In this document: positions 18,844 through 26,617 of the stretch, in pieces | Position numbering within the stretch: the stretch's first letter is position 1 | How the letters are laid out: the number at the start of each line of letters is the position of its first letter | Source of the DNA: an uncultured bacterium | Lineage (GTDB): Bacteria; Cyanobacteriota; Vampirovibrionia; Gastranaerophilales; Gastranaerophilaceae | Assembly: GCA_905216055.1 (NCBI GenBank) | Contig: CAJMSH010000002.1 | Coordinates: 186,001-250,000, forward strand | Direction: 5' to 3' | Length of the DNA: 64,000 bases | Program-made: the position numbers and the translations under genes | The notes under the pieces: generated by a model | What the model saw: only the letters and a program-made list of their open reading frames with translations | What the model was told of the DNA's origin: nothing | Database searches by the model: none

Positions 18844-18892
18844 TTTTTTGTACCTGTAATATCTCTTTTGATTAGTTCTAAGTGAGGGAAAT

Positions 18893-19747
18893 ATGATTAA
18901 TGAAATTACTGATTTTTCTGATAAGATAGAAAAACTTCTTACTGCATTACGAATTAAATTTGTATTTGAAATCATTGTAATTTTCATTATCGGTGCAGTC
19001 GTTTTCAAATTAATAGACATATTTGATGCTCATTTAAAATCAAAATTATCAGGTGGCAAAAATTCTCCGCTTACAAGATTTGTCCCGATATTGAGTAATA
19101 TATTAAAGGGAATTGTACTATTCTTTTTAGTTGCCTCATTCTTGCAAAGTCATGGTTATTCAATGTCATCACTTATTGCAGGTTTCGGAATTACAGGTTT
19201 GGCTGTTGGTTTTGCAGCTCAACATACTATCGCAAACGTGTTTGGAACATTTGGAATATTATCTGACCATTCTTACAAACTCGGAGATTATGTATCAATC
19301 AACGGCTTTGAAGGAAACGTTGAAGAAATCAATATGAGATCAACTAAAATCCGAGCTCTTGACAATTCACTAATTATATTACCTAACGATGTTGTAGCAG
19401 GGACTGTTATCAAAAACGTAACTAACGGCGAAAAAAGAAGAATTTTTGAAACTTTTGGAGTAACTTATGATACTTCTGATGAAAAATTAAAAAGAGCAAT
19501 TTCAATACTTGAAAGCATCTTAAAAGAAAACCCTAATGTACATGATGACTATATCGTATATTTAGAAACACTTTCATCAAGTTCAATCGATATAAAAGTA
19601 AACGCATACACAAAAACTAACGTATACAAAGACTATTTAAAAATAAAAGAACAGGTAATATTAGAAGCGGTAAAACGTTTCAGAGAAGAAGGAATTGATT
19701 TTGCATTCCCTTCAACAACTGTTTATATGGCTAAAGATGAAAATTAA
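18893..19747 (+). CDS. mscS: Small-conductance mechanosensitive channel MscS family
   Basis: An inner-membrane channel that opens under turgor to release solutes on osmotic downshock. Two or three N-terminal hydrophobic helices (FEIIVIFIIGAVVFKLIDIF; GIVLFFLVASFL) precede the pore helix (SSLIAGFGITGLAVGFAAQHTIANVFGTFGIL), whose Gly/Ala packing is characteristic. The MscS beta domain follows (GDYVSINGFEGNVEEINMRSTKIRALDNSLIILPNDVV), then the alpha-beta C-terminal domain. GAGGG lies four bases before the ATG. At 284 residues it is the size of E. coli MscS. Its end overlaps rlmH by 11 bases. Confidence 0.95.
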   Translation: MINEITDFSDKIEKLLTALRIKFVFEIIVIFIIGAVVFKLIDIFDAHLKSKLSGGKNSPLTRFVPILSNILKGIVLFFLVASFLQSHGYSMSSLIAGFGITGLAVGFAAQHTIANVFGTFGILSDHSYKLGDYVSINGFEGNVEEINMRSTKIRALDNSLIILPNDVVAGTVIKNVTNGEKRRIFETFGVTYDTSDEKLKRAISILESILKENPNVHDDYIVYLETLSSSSIDIKVNAYTKTNVYKDYLKIKEQVILEAVKRFREEGIDFAFPSTTVYMAKDEN

Positions 19748-20207
19748 AATTATAGCTCTCGGAAAAATTAAAGAAAAATATTTGAAAGAAGGAATTGACG
19801 AATTTTTAAAACGCCTGACTCCTTATGCCTCATTAGAGATTATCGAAATTCCTCCAATAGAGATAAAAGATGAAAATTTAACCGCAAAAATTTTGGAACA
19901 GGAGGGGGAAAAAATCCTTTCTCACATAAAACCTCAATCCTATGTGATAACAATGGAAATAAAAGGGAAAATGTTTTCCTCTGAAGAATTTGCACAAAAA
20001 ATAGAAGAATTAACAAATGACGGGACATCTGAAATTGTATTTGTAATCGGATCTTCCTGCGGAATTTCACCAATAGTGTCCGAACGTGCAAATTTAAAAA
20101 TGAGCATGTCAAAAATGACATTTCTGCACCAATTTGCACGCCTAATACTTGTCGAACAAATTTATAGAGCTTTCAAAATAATCAAAGGCGAAACTTACCA
20201 CAAATAA
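19737..20207 (+). CDS. rlmH: 23S rRNA pseudouridine-1915 N3-methyltransferase
   Basis: A small SPOUT methyltransferase that methylates pseudouridine 1915 in helix 69 of 23S rRNA. Starting at ATG 19737 (inside the end of mscS, 11-base overlap) gives MKIKIIALGKIKEKYLKEGI and 156 residues, the family norm; the longer frame from 19695 adds an unrelated leader. Conserved parts are YVITMEIKGKMFSSEEFA, FVIGSSCGISPIV (SAM loop; the usual IGGS is IGSS) and the C-terminal FLHQFARLILVEQIYRAFKIIKGETYHK. All key regions are present. Confidence 0.95.
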   Translation: MKIKIIALGKIKEKYLKEGIDEFLKRLTPYASLEIIEIPPIEIKDENLTAKILEQEGEKILSHIKPQSYVITMEIKGKMFSSEEFAQKIEELTNDGTSEIVFVIGSSCGISPIVSERANLKMSMSKMTFLHQFARLILVEQIYRAFKIIKGETYHK

Positions 20208-20210
20208 TTT

Positions 20211-20870
20211 CTAATAAGTCATTTCCCAATTATCATTAAGGAGTTTGCCAAAGCAGCCCCAACCACTACCCTCAGCACCTGCATTACATTGAGAATTAAA
20301 CATGTTATTCCGTTCTTCTTCTGTCAATGGCGCATTACAACCTGCAATATTTGTATAATCATCGATTAAACCATTTTTATAAACAGCAAAAAATATTAAA
20401 TCTCTTCCTAAAATATTCGGACCACTTTTCCCATTAACATCAATACCAACATTAAGCAACTTATTTTTACCATCATTGGAATATGAAGGTCTTATTACCG
20501 CCCCACTGCTTAGAACAAAAGACTTGACATTTCTTTCATAACTACTATAAACAGTACCTTGTAAAGAATTATACTCATCAGCAAAACAATCATCCATTGA
20601 ATCACATTCTTTTACTATTTTAAAATATGATTTCATAAATGAATTTGTCTCATTTTGAGATACAAGCCCTGCCTCAGTTAAATTTAAAGCATTTTTATCA
20701 TTTCTATATTTTAACAAAGCTTGCGAAAATTCATTATATACTTTATGCAACTGAGTTACATAACTCTTACGCTGATAATTTTGCGTCAGCGTTGGAAGAG
20801 TCATTGCTGAAACAACCCCAATAATTCCTAAAGTGACCAATACCTCTGCTAAAGTGAATGCTCTTCTCAT
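20211..20870 (-). CDS. Prepilin-type N-terminal cleavage/methylation domain protein
   Basis: A 219-residue pilin or pseudopilin-like protein. It begins MRRAFTLAEVLVTLGIIGVVSAMTLP: a two-Arg leader, then FTLAEVLVTLGIIGVV with Glu at +5, the classic prepilin peptidase and assembly signal, although the residue before Phe is Ala, not Gly. The globular C-terminal part has cysteines (CDSMDDC, CNAP, SQCNAG, GWGCFG) and reads GIDVNGKSGPNILGRDLIFFAVYKNG, like minor pilins in related gut bacteria, where such genes are often scattered singly. It should be anchored in the inner membrane after cleavage by the peptidase encoded at 12669. Function as pilus subunit or secretion pseudopilin is open. Confidence 0.85.
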   Translation of the reverse strand: MRRAFTLAEVLVTLGIIGVVSAMTLPTLTQNYQRKSYVTQLHKVYNEFSQALLKYRNDKNALNLTEAGLVSQNETNSFMKSYFKIVKECDSMDDCFADEYNSLQGTVYSSYERNVKSFVLSSGAVIRPSYSNDGKNKLLNVGIDVNGKSGPNILGRDLIFFAVYKNGLIDDYTNIAGCNAPLTEEERNNMFNSQCNAGAEGSGWGCFGKLLNDNWEMTY

Positions 20871-21029
20871 CTTTCCTCAATACAATTATAGACTTATTAT
20901 AATAATTATAACAAATTCTGACATTTTTACAAGTCTTTATCAATTTATCAAGCATATTCATCTGTTTGGTCTAATATAAATTAAATTTCCTATGTTATAA
21001 TTGCAACAACAAAAAAAGGAGAAATTATA

Positions 21030-22754
21030 ATGAGAGAGTTTGAATTTAATCTTTCTATGGAAGAATTAGAAAAACGTACCAGCAAAGATTACTTAATGAC
21101 AAAAAAGATGCTTAAATGTGATGCACCTGAATATTTAGAGCTTGCAGACGGCGATAAAGAAGCTCTTAAACATCTTGTTAAAGCTGCTTATATCTTAGAA
21201 AAAATCAATATGCAAATTGACTGCCATCACAACCTTGAATTCAAAGCGTTTTTAGAAGAAGAAATCAAAAAAGGAAACAAACAAGCTGAACTTACAAAAA
21301 TTCTTTTTGATGCGCAGAAAGGTATGAACGCAATAGATACAATGTCTAACAAAATTAATCTTGCAAAAGGAATAAAAGAATTCCCAGGTAAAGGCGTTTA
21401 CCCTGAAGACTTGTCAAAAGAAGAGTTCCACAGCATTCTAACTAAAATGGTTAATGAAGGTAAAATTGATGAAGTCAAAAAAATATTAACTCAACGTTCA
21501 GTTGTTGAAAGAAAAGGCGATGAATTAATCGGAATAGATTATATTGATAAATTCAAAGATGATTTTTCAAAAATGGCTGATGAAATTGAAAAAGCATCAG
21601 AAACATCTACCAACGAAGATTTCAACGAATACTTAAAACTTCAAGCCAAAGCTCTTAGAAAAGCTGATCCAATGCTTGATGCTTACGCAGATAAAAAATG
21701 GGCAACACTTCAAGACACCCCTCTTGAATTTACAATCACAAGAGAAAACTACGAAGACGAAATGACAGGAACAATTGTTGAAAATAAAGAACTTTCAGAA
21801 CTTCTTGAAAAACACGGTATCAAAGCTACTCCAAAAGATTTTCTCGGCGGCAGAGTCGGAATTGTAAACAAAAAAGGAACAGATGCTCTTATGGCAATAA
21901 AAAAATATCTTCCGACACTTGCAAAAAATATGCCTTATGCTGATGAGTATGAACAAAACATTAACCCTAACAGTGATGCAAAACAAACAATGGTTGATGT
22001 TGATTTGGTAGCTGTAACAGGAGATGTCGGCGCATATAGAGGCGGTATTACACTTGCAGAAAACTTACCGAATGATGACAAATTGTCACTTACAATAGGT
22101 GGTGGCAGACGCAACGTTTACCATAGACAAATCCGTTTCATAAGCGATATGAAAAAGCTTCAAGAAAGATTAGATGCAATCTTGGATAAAGACCAACACA
22201 AATATTATTTAGATGAAGCAGATCACTGGTTCACAATCGGACATGAAAATGCGCATTCTCTCGGACCTAAAAAAGCTTGTGAAACTCTTGGCAAATACAG
22301 AAATATTATTGAAGAAAACAAAGCCGATATGGGTTCTTTAGCATTTGTTGACTTATTGACAGAACTTGGGATGTACACGGATGAACAAAGGAAACAAATT
22401 ATTGTAACAACAGTTACAGACAATTTCTTAAAATCAAAACCGACTCTTAGCCAAGCTCACAGAGTCCGCACAGTAATGCAAAATAAATATTTTGCAGACC
22501 GCAAAGGCTATGAAATTATTGACGGGAAAATTCATGTAAATATCGACAAAGTAGTTCCTATTGCAAAAGAAATGCTTGCTGAAATTGTACGTATTCAAAT
22601 TGATGGAAGCTTTGACAAAGCAGAAAAATACGTACTTGATAATTTTGTATGGACAGACAATATGGAATTTATTGCTCAAAAATTACAAAAAATAAGCAAA
22701 ACATTAAATGGTAGAACAGAATCAGAACTTGCAGAAAAACTACTTAACGAATAA
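21030..22754 (+). CDS. M49 (dipeptidyl peptidase III)-like zinc metallopeptidase
   Basis: A 574-residue soluble protein with no signal peptide. Two motifs place it near the dipeptidyl peptidase III group: HENAH at 405-409 (H405 and H409 as zinc ligands, E406 catalytic) and EENKAD at 428-433 (Glu as third ligand). Classic DPP III has HExxxH; the five-residue HExxH occurs in shorter bacterial and plant NUDIX3-linked relatives. The segment IGGGRRNVYHRQI upstream of the zinc site also matches that group. Likely role: release of dipeptides or cleavage of small cytosolic peptides. A strong AAAGGAGA precedes the ATG, and a strong terminator follows at 22786. Confidence 0.75.
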   Translation: MREFEFNLSMEELEKRTSKDYLMTKKMLKCDAPEYLELADGDKEALKHLVKAAYILEKINMQIDCHHNLEFKAFLEEEIKKGNKQAELTKILFDAQKGMNAIDTMSNKINLAKGIKEFPGKGVYPEDLSKEEFHSILTKMVNEGKIDEVKKILTQRSVVERKGDELIGIDYIDKFKDDFSKMADEIEKASETSTNEDFNEYLKLQAKALRKADPMLDAYADKKWATLQDTPLEFTITRENYEDEMTGTIVENKELSELLEKHGIKATPKDFLGGRVGIVNKKGTDALMAIKKYLPTLAKNMPYADEYEQNINPNSDAKQTMVDVDLVAVTGDVGAYRGGITLAENLPNDDKLSLTIGGGRRNVYHRQIRFISDMKKLQERLDAILDKDQHKYYLDEADHWFTIGHENAHSLGPKKACETLGKYRNIIEENKADMGSLAFVDLLTELGMYTDEQRKQIIVTTVTDNFLKSKPTLSQAHRVRTVMQNKYFADRKGYEIIDGKIHVNIDKVVPIAKEMLAEIVRIQIDGSFDKAEKYVLDNFVWTDNMEFIAQKLQKISKTLNGRTESELAEKLLNE

Positions 22755-22785
22755 AATAAAAAATAAACTAATAAGCAAAATTCAA

Positions 22786-22818
22786 ACAAGGACAAACAAA
22801 CTTTGTCCTTGTTTTTTA
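22786..22818 (+). terminator. Intrinsic terminator after the M49-like gene
   Basis: AACAAGGACAAA / TTTGTCCTTGTT stem with a five-base loop, followed by a T run. Confidence 0.9.
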
Positions 22819-22893
22819 TATTTCTTCAAATCTAAGCAATTTTTCTACCCAAAAAACGTTTATTAATACAAGGGATATAACAAAGGGGATATT

Positions 22894-23426
22894 ATGGCAG
22901 AACCATTAAAAACAGTTGGGAATGTTTCAGTTTCAAGTTATCAATCATTTGATGGCTCAAATTTTACAGTTGCAGGAGCAGAACAAAAAATAAAATTAAA
23001 TTAAATAAAGGTTATGTATCAACATTTGTTGGAGCCGGCACAAATTTCAAAAATGATGCAATGTTTGTTGTTGATTTAAAAGGTGGCTATAACTACGATA
23101 AAAAAGGGATTTTTAACCAAAATTTAAGAATAAGAAACAAAATGGGGGAAAACACAGAATCAACACAAATAAGATATTCCCCAATATCCGTTGATGTACC
23201 TGTAAGCAAAAATACGAATATTTACATAAATCCTCACTATTCAGGGCAATATGACTACAAAAAAGACAAATGGACAAACAGTGTTGGAGCATTTGCAGGG
23301 GTTTCTCAAAAAATCAATGATAACACCACAATATCACTAGAAGGAGAAAGATATAACCTTCAAGATATTAAAGATAACAGTGGGAAAAACTGGAGTATTA
23401 ACGCAATTGTATCTTACAAATTTTAG
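22894..23426 (+). pseudogene. Beta-barrel-like protein gene, frameshifted by a 5-bp tandem repeat
   Basis: An ATG at 22894 with AAAGGGG upstream opens MAEPLKTVGNVSVSSYQSFDG and stops at 23004 after 36 codons. The coding sense continues in another frame (NKGYVSTFVGAGTNFK, then MFVVDLKGGYNYDKKG from 23061) to 23426. At the junction TTAAA occurs twice in tandem (22996-23000, 23001-23005); with one copy the frame reads straight through as KIKLNKGYVST. The joined product would be about 175 residues of alternating polar/hydrophobic strands with many Asn/Tyr/Gly and a final Phe (NAIVSYKF), as in outer-membrane barrels, but no signal peptide is visible. It may be a recent pseudogene, a phase-variable gene or a sequence error. 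Confidence 0.7.
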
Positions 23427-24205
23427 TTTTTAATTTCGTGCTGGAAAGCCCAAGCAGAGTGATTGTGAATACTTTCAAAAGCTTCACATTCAACCTCAAA
23501 CTCTTTAATAATCGGATGATTTCTTAGTTTAACAACAACATCACGCAATACATCCTCAACAAACTTTGGATTATCCCAAGCTTTTTCAGTCACAAATTTT
23601 TCATCTTCTCGCTTTAATAAAGGATAAACAGGACAAGAAGAACAACCCTCAATCAAATCAATTAAATCTTCAATCCAAACCTGTTCGCTCTCATCATAAG
23701 AAACTTTAACCTTTATAAAAGCTCTTTGGTTATGCGCACCGTTATCAGAAATCTCCTTAGAGCAAGGACAAAGCGTAGTAACGGGAACTACAACTCCAAG
23801 AATAAACTTGTAATCCCCGTTTTCAATACGTCCTTCAAAAAGACATTCGTAACTCATAGGAGCTGACAATCCTGTTACAGGCGATTTTTTATCGATAAAA
23901 TAAGTAAACTTAAATTCCAATTCACCGCTTTGAGCATCAAGGTTATTTATAATTTTTTCTAAACAACCTTTTATATCAACACCTAACAGGTTTTTATTTT
24001 TCCACTCAGCAAGTACCTCAACGAATCTTGACATGTGAGTTCCCTTATAATCCCTTGGCAAAGAAACATTTACCCTTGCCTTTGCACAAACAACTTGATT
24101 AGAATTGTTTTTACGCTGAATTATAAGAGGCAGTTCAAGATTTTTTATACCTACCTTTTGAATATCAACATTCCTATTATCTTTTAAGTTTTGAATATCT
24201 TTCAT
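23423..24205 (-). CDS. folE2: GTP cyclohydrolase I, FolE2 (GCYH-IB) type
   Basis: Opens GTP to dihydroneopterin triphosphate, the first step to folate and to queuosine-type bases. This is the FolE2 family, which differs from zinc-only FolE and can use other metals. Features: VNVSLPRDYKGTHMSRFVEVL near the N-terminus, PVTTLCPCSKEISDNGAHNQRAF with the family's active-site Cys and conserved CSKEIS-HNQR, and EGCSSCPVYPLLKREDEKFVTEKAWDNPKFVED near the C-terminus, ending HNHSAWAF. Length (260) is usual. The gene converges on the frameshifted barrel gene, with a four-base overlap. No ribosome site is evident. Confidence 0.95.
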   Translation of the reverse strand: MKDIQNLKDNRNVDIQKVGIKNLELPLIIQRKNNSNQVVCAKARVNVSLPRDYKGTHMSRFVEVLAEWKNKNLLGVDIKGCLEKIINNLDAQSGELEFKFTYFIDKKSPVTGLSAPMSYECLFEGRIENGDYKFILGVVVPVTTLCPCSKEISDNGAHNQRAFIKVKVSYDESEQVWIEDLIDLIEGCSSCPVYPLLKREDEKFVTEKAWDNPKFVEDVLRDVVVKLRNHPIIKEFEVECEAFESIHNHSAWAFQHEIKN

Positions 24206-24311
24206 AATTTATTGTTAAAATTTCTTAATAATTGAACATAAAAATAGCAATTTTTTATTACATCCGTACTTTATATAAATATAAAGCTCTCTCTTCTTAT
24301 TTAAACGGATA

Positions 24312-24344
24312 GGCCTTGAATATAAATATCAAGGTCTTTTTTTT
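24312..24344 (+). terminator. Orphan plus-strand terminator between two minus-strand genes
   Basis: GGCCTTGA (24312-24319) pairs with TCAAGGTC (24329-24336), followed by eight T. It is oriented for plus-strand transcription, yet both neighbours are on the minus strand and no plus-strand gene lies in the 143-base gap, so it may end a small RNA or antisense read-through. Confidence 0.55.
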
Positions 24345-24348
24345 ATGC

Positions 24349-24822
24349 TTATTTTTTATCTTCGGCAGTTGCTTTATCTAACAAAGCTCTAATTCTTAAA
24401 TATCTATCTAATTCAATTCTAAATTTTTTCAAATTATGATAGAAATTGTTTGACATTAAAACTCTGTTATCATATTTCGGATCTAGGATATAAACAGTTG
24501 GGAAACCTGAAATACCAACATCATCAATTAAATTTTTATATCTTTCATCTTCAACATTAATCATTACAAAATTATATTTATTTTTATAAATAGAACTCAA
24601 AGCTTTATATTTTGGCATAAATTTCATACAATATCCGCACCAATCAGCATAAAATAAAGCAAGCATTGGTTTGTCAGAAACAGTAGCTTTCTCATAAGTA
24701 ATACCGATTTTGTAATCTGACGGATGTTTTGGTGTATTCATTGCTGCAACTGCAAAGCCTACAACAGATGAAACAGCCATTGCAATAATAATTCCTAAAG
24801 TAATAATTAATTTTTTCTTCAT
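24349..24822 (-). CDS. Membrane-anchored thioredoxin-fold protein
   Basis: A 157-residue protein with one N-terminal membrane helix (KKKLIITLGIIIAMAVSSVVGFAVAA) and a thioredoxin domain facing the periplasm. The redox site is WCGYC with C62 and C65, preceded by MLALFYAD, and the cis-Pro loop is GISGFPTVYI. This fits a thiol-disulfide oxidoreductase related to DsbD-gamma or thioredoxin-like proteins, which keep exported cysteines reduced or rearrange disulfides. The exported pilin-like protein with several cysteines in this window is one possible client. ATG 24822 is preferred: GGAGG lies five bases upstream and the alternative ATG 24834 contains it. Confidence 0.88.
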   Translation of the reverse strand: MKKKLIITLGIIIAMAVSSVVGFAVAAMNTPKHPSDYKIGITYEKATVSDKPMLALFYADWCGYCMKFMPKYKALSSIYKNKYNFVMINVEDERYKNLIDDVGISGFPTVYILDPKYDNRVLMSNNFYHNLKKFRIELDRYLRIRALLDKATAEDKK

Positions 24823-24911
24823 AATATCCTCCATTACAATTATTATACAATAAAACTTTTGTCTGACAAATTATTAAAATCCGAAATAAAACTTTACATA
24901 AATGTTTAAGA

Positions 24912-24963
24912 AAGTATATATTATGGTATATACTTAATATATACTATAATATTGAAGTATATA
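24912..24963 (+). promoter_or_regulatory. Four AGTATATA half-sites and promoter upstream of sigma factor gene
   Basis: Two inverted repeats lie side by side: AAGTATATA-6-TATATACTT (24912-24920, 24927-24935) and TATATACT-10-AGTATATA (24938-24945, 24956-24963). A TATAAT (24945-24950) sits inside the second repeat. A bound regulator would block the promoter of the sigma gene at 25017. Confidence 0.55.
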
Positions 24964-25016
24964 ATCTCTGTGTATCGTCTTGTGTTCCCCAAAATAACGA
25001 AGGAGTTTAAATAGGT

Positions 25017-25916
25017 ATGAAAAACAATTTACCCGTCAAAATGAAAAAAGCCGGACAATTATCAAATCCATCAAAAAACGAAATTTTAGACGGTTCAAAT
25101 GACAGCGTGTTATCTAATTATCTGAGAGAAATTGCTGATTACAGATCACTTACACCGTCTGAAGAAAAAGAATTAGCAAAAAGAGCAAAGAATGGTGATG
25201 AAGAAGCAAAAAAAAAGCTTATTAATGCAAATTTGAAACTTGTAATTACAATTGCAAAAAAAGCAATCCACATGTCAAACCTTCCTATGACAGATTTAAT
25301 TCAGGAAGGAAATTTAGGCTTAATGATTGCGGCTGAAAAATTCAACTACAAACTTGGTTACAAATTTGCAACTTATGCAAGCTGGTGGATTAAACAATCA
25401 ATGTTTAAAGCAATTTCTGAGCAATCACATTGCATGAAAATTCCTGTATATATTCAAGAAACCTTATCAAGATTTTCAAAACTTAAACATCAAATGGAAC
25501 GTGAAAATAATTGTTATGTAAAAAATGAAGATGTTGCAAAAAGAATGAATATTTCATCAGATAAAATTGATTTGTTTTTAAACGCATATTCAAAAACAAT
25601 TTCAATTGAAAGCAGTATGGAAAACAACAACGGCAAAGAAATGAATATTGCAGATATTCTTGAAGACAAAAAAGCATCTGCAACAGATAACGCAGAATAC
25701 GAAGATTTAAAAACAGACATTTTGAATGTAATTTCAACATTAAAAGAACGTGAACAAGAAGTTGTAAAAATGCGTTATGGTCTTGAAGGCGATGAGAAAA
25801 AGACTCTTGAAGAAATCGGTAATATTTATGGAGTCACAAAAGAATGTATAAGACAAACAGAATTAAGAGCATTGAAAAAAATGAGATTCTCCGTGTTAGG
25901 TCAATATGTTGACTAA
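25017..25916 (+). CDS. RpoD-like (group 2) sigma-70 factor
   Basis: A 299-residue sigma factor with region 1.2 (SNYLREIADYRSLTPSEEKELAKRAKNGDEEAKKKLINANLKLV), region 2 (DLIQEGNLGLMIAAEKFNYKLGYKFATYASWWIKQSMFKAI, near-identical to primary sigma -10 helices), region 3 and region 4 (LKEREQEVVKMRYGL to TLEEIGNIYGVTKECIRQTELRALKKMR). Region 1.1 is missing, and region 2.4/3 differ from RpoD (SHCMKIPVYIQETLS), so it is a group 2 or RpoH/RpoS-like factor recognising RpoD-type promoters. GGAG lies 11 bases before the ATG. The upstream region has paired inverted repeats over a -10 element, suggesting repression or self-control. Confidence 0.9.
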   Translation: MKNNLPVKMKKAGQLSNPSKNEILDGSNDSVLSNYLREIADYRSLTPSEEKELAKRAKNGDEEAKKKLINANLKLVITIAKKAIHMSNLPMTDLIQEGNLGLMIAAEKFNYKLGYKFATYASWWIKQSMFKAISEQSHCMKIPVYIQETLSRFSKLKHQMERENNCYVKNEDVAKRMNISSDKIDLFLNAYSKTISIESSMENNNGKEMNIADILEDKKASATDNAEYEDLKTDILNVISTLKEREQEVVKMRYGLEGDEKKTLEEIGNIYGVTKECIRQTELRALKKMRFSVLGQYVD

Positions 25917-25961
25917 GTGTGTACTATTTATTTTATTTTGTGTTTAACTGAAAAGTTTTTA

Positions 25962-25987
25962 AAAGGAGGTATTTTTTAACCTCCTTT
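25962..25987 (+). terminator. Terminator-like hairpin made of SD and anti-SD sequence
   Basis: AAAGGAGGT / ACCTCCTTT (9 bp, 8-base loop) 45 bases after the sigma gene. The arms are a perfect Shine-Dalgarno and its complement. The following sequence is ATTTATATT, so the T run is weak. Confidence 0.65.
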
Positions 25988-26045
25988 ATTTATATTCATA
26001 TAAATAAAGGTATACTTTTTTATAAAAATCATTAAAATATAAAGT

Positions 26046-26579
26046 ATGAGAAAGGCTTTTACAATCTTATTAATTTTGCTTTTTGCAACTGTAAATATCG
26101 CAGTTGCAGAAGATGATTTGTGGGACAATTACGGAGATACAAACGTTTACGGGCAAAAGCCGGTTAGTGATGAAGAATTTCAAAAAGCATTAGAAAGTAA
26201 AAAAGGAAAACCCAAACGAGATAAAAATATTCCGAAAGGCGAAAACTTTTCACAAAGTAACGAAACAGAAGCTCTCAATTCAACTGCAAAAGAGCCTCAA
26301 ATTTTACTTATTCCGCTTGAATTAAAAATCGGCGAAGATACAGTTATCCCTCCGGGACACTATGAAGTCGAAGGAGTAAAAGAAAACGGGAAACCATATC
26401 TGAAATTATATCAATCACACTATATGATTGCAAAGCTTCCTGCAACAGAAACAAATGACGATTTTGGAGAACCTACGATAAATTTTGTAAAACTTATACC
26501 CCATGGGGATTATCACGTACAAATTATATTCGGTAGTATTGATTTTAACGCATATTCAGTAATTGACATTGCCGGTTAA
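26046..26579 (+). CDS. Exported protein, unknown function
   Basis: A 177-residue protein with a clear signal peptide (MRKAFTILLILLFATVNIAVA, cleavage before EDD). The mature N-terminal 70 residues are acidic and Lys-rich, then LLIPLELKIGEDTVIPPGHYEVEGVKENGKPYLKLYQSHYMIAKLPATET forms a beta-rich domain. No family recognised. The IPPGHYEVE segment resembles small periplasmic beta-sandwich domains, but this is only an impression. No Shine-Dalgarno is seen. The deoB frame follows within 40 bases, so they may be co-transcribed. Confidence 0.75.
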   Translation: MRKAFTILLILLFATVNIAVAEDDLWDNYGDTNVYGQKPVSDEEFQKALESKKGKPKRDKNIPKGENFSQSNETEALNSTAKEPQILLIPLELKIGEDTVIPPGHYEVEGVKENGKPYLKLYQSHYMIAKLPATETNDDFGEPTINFVKLIPHGDYHVQIIFGSIDFNAYSVIDIAG

Positions 26580-26617
26580 GATTGATAAAATTAACTTGTA
26601 CTGAAGGGGTAAAAATT

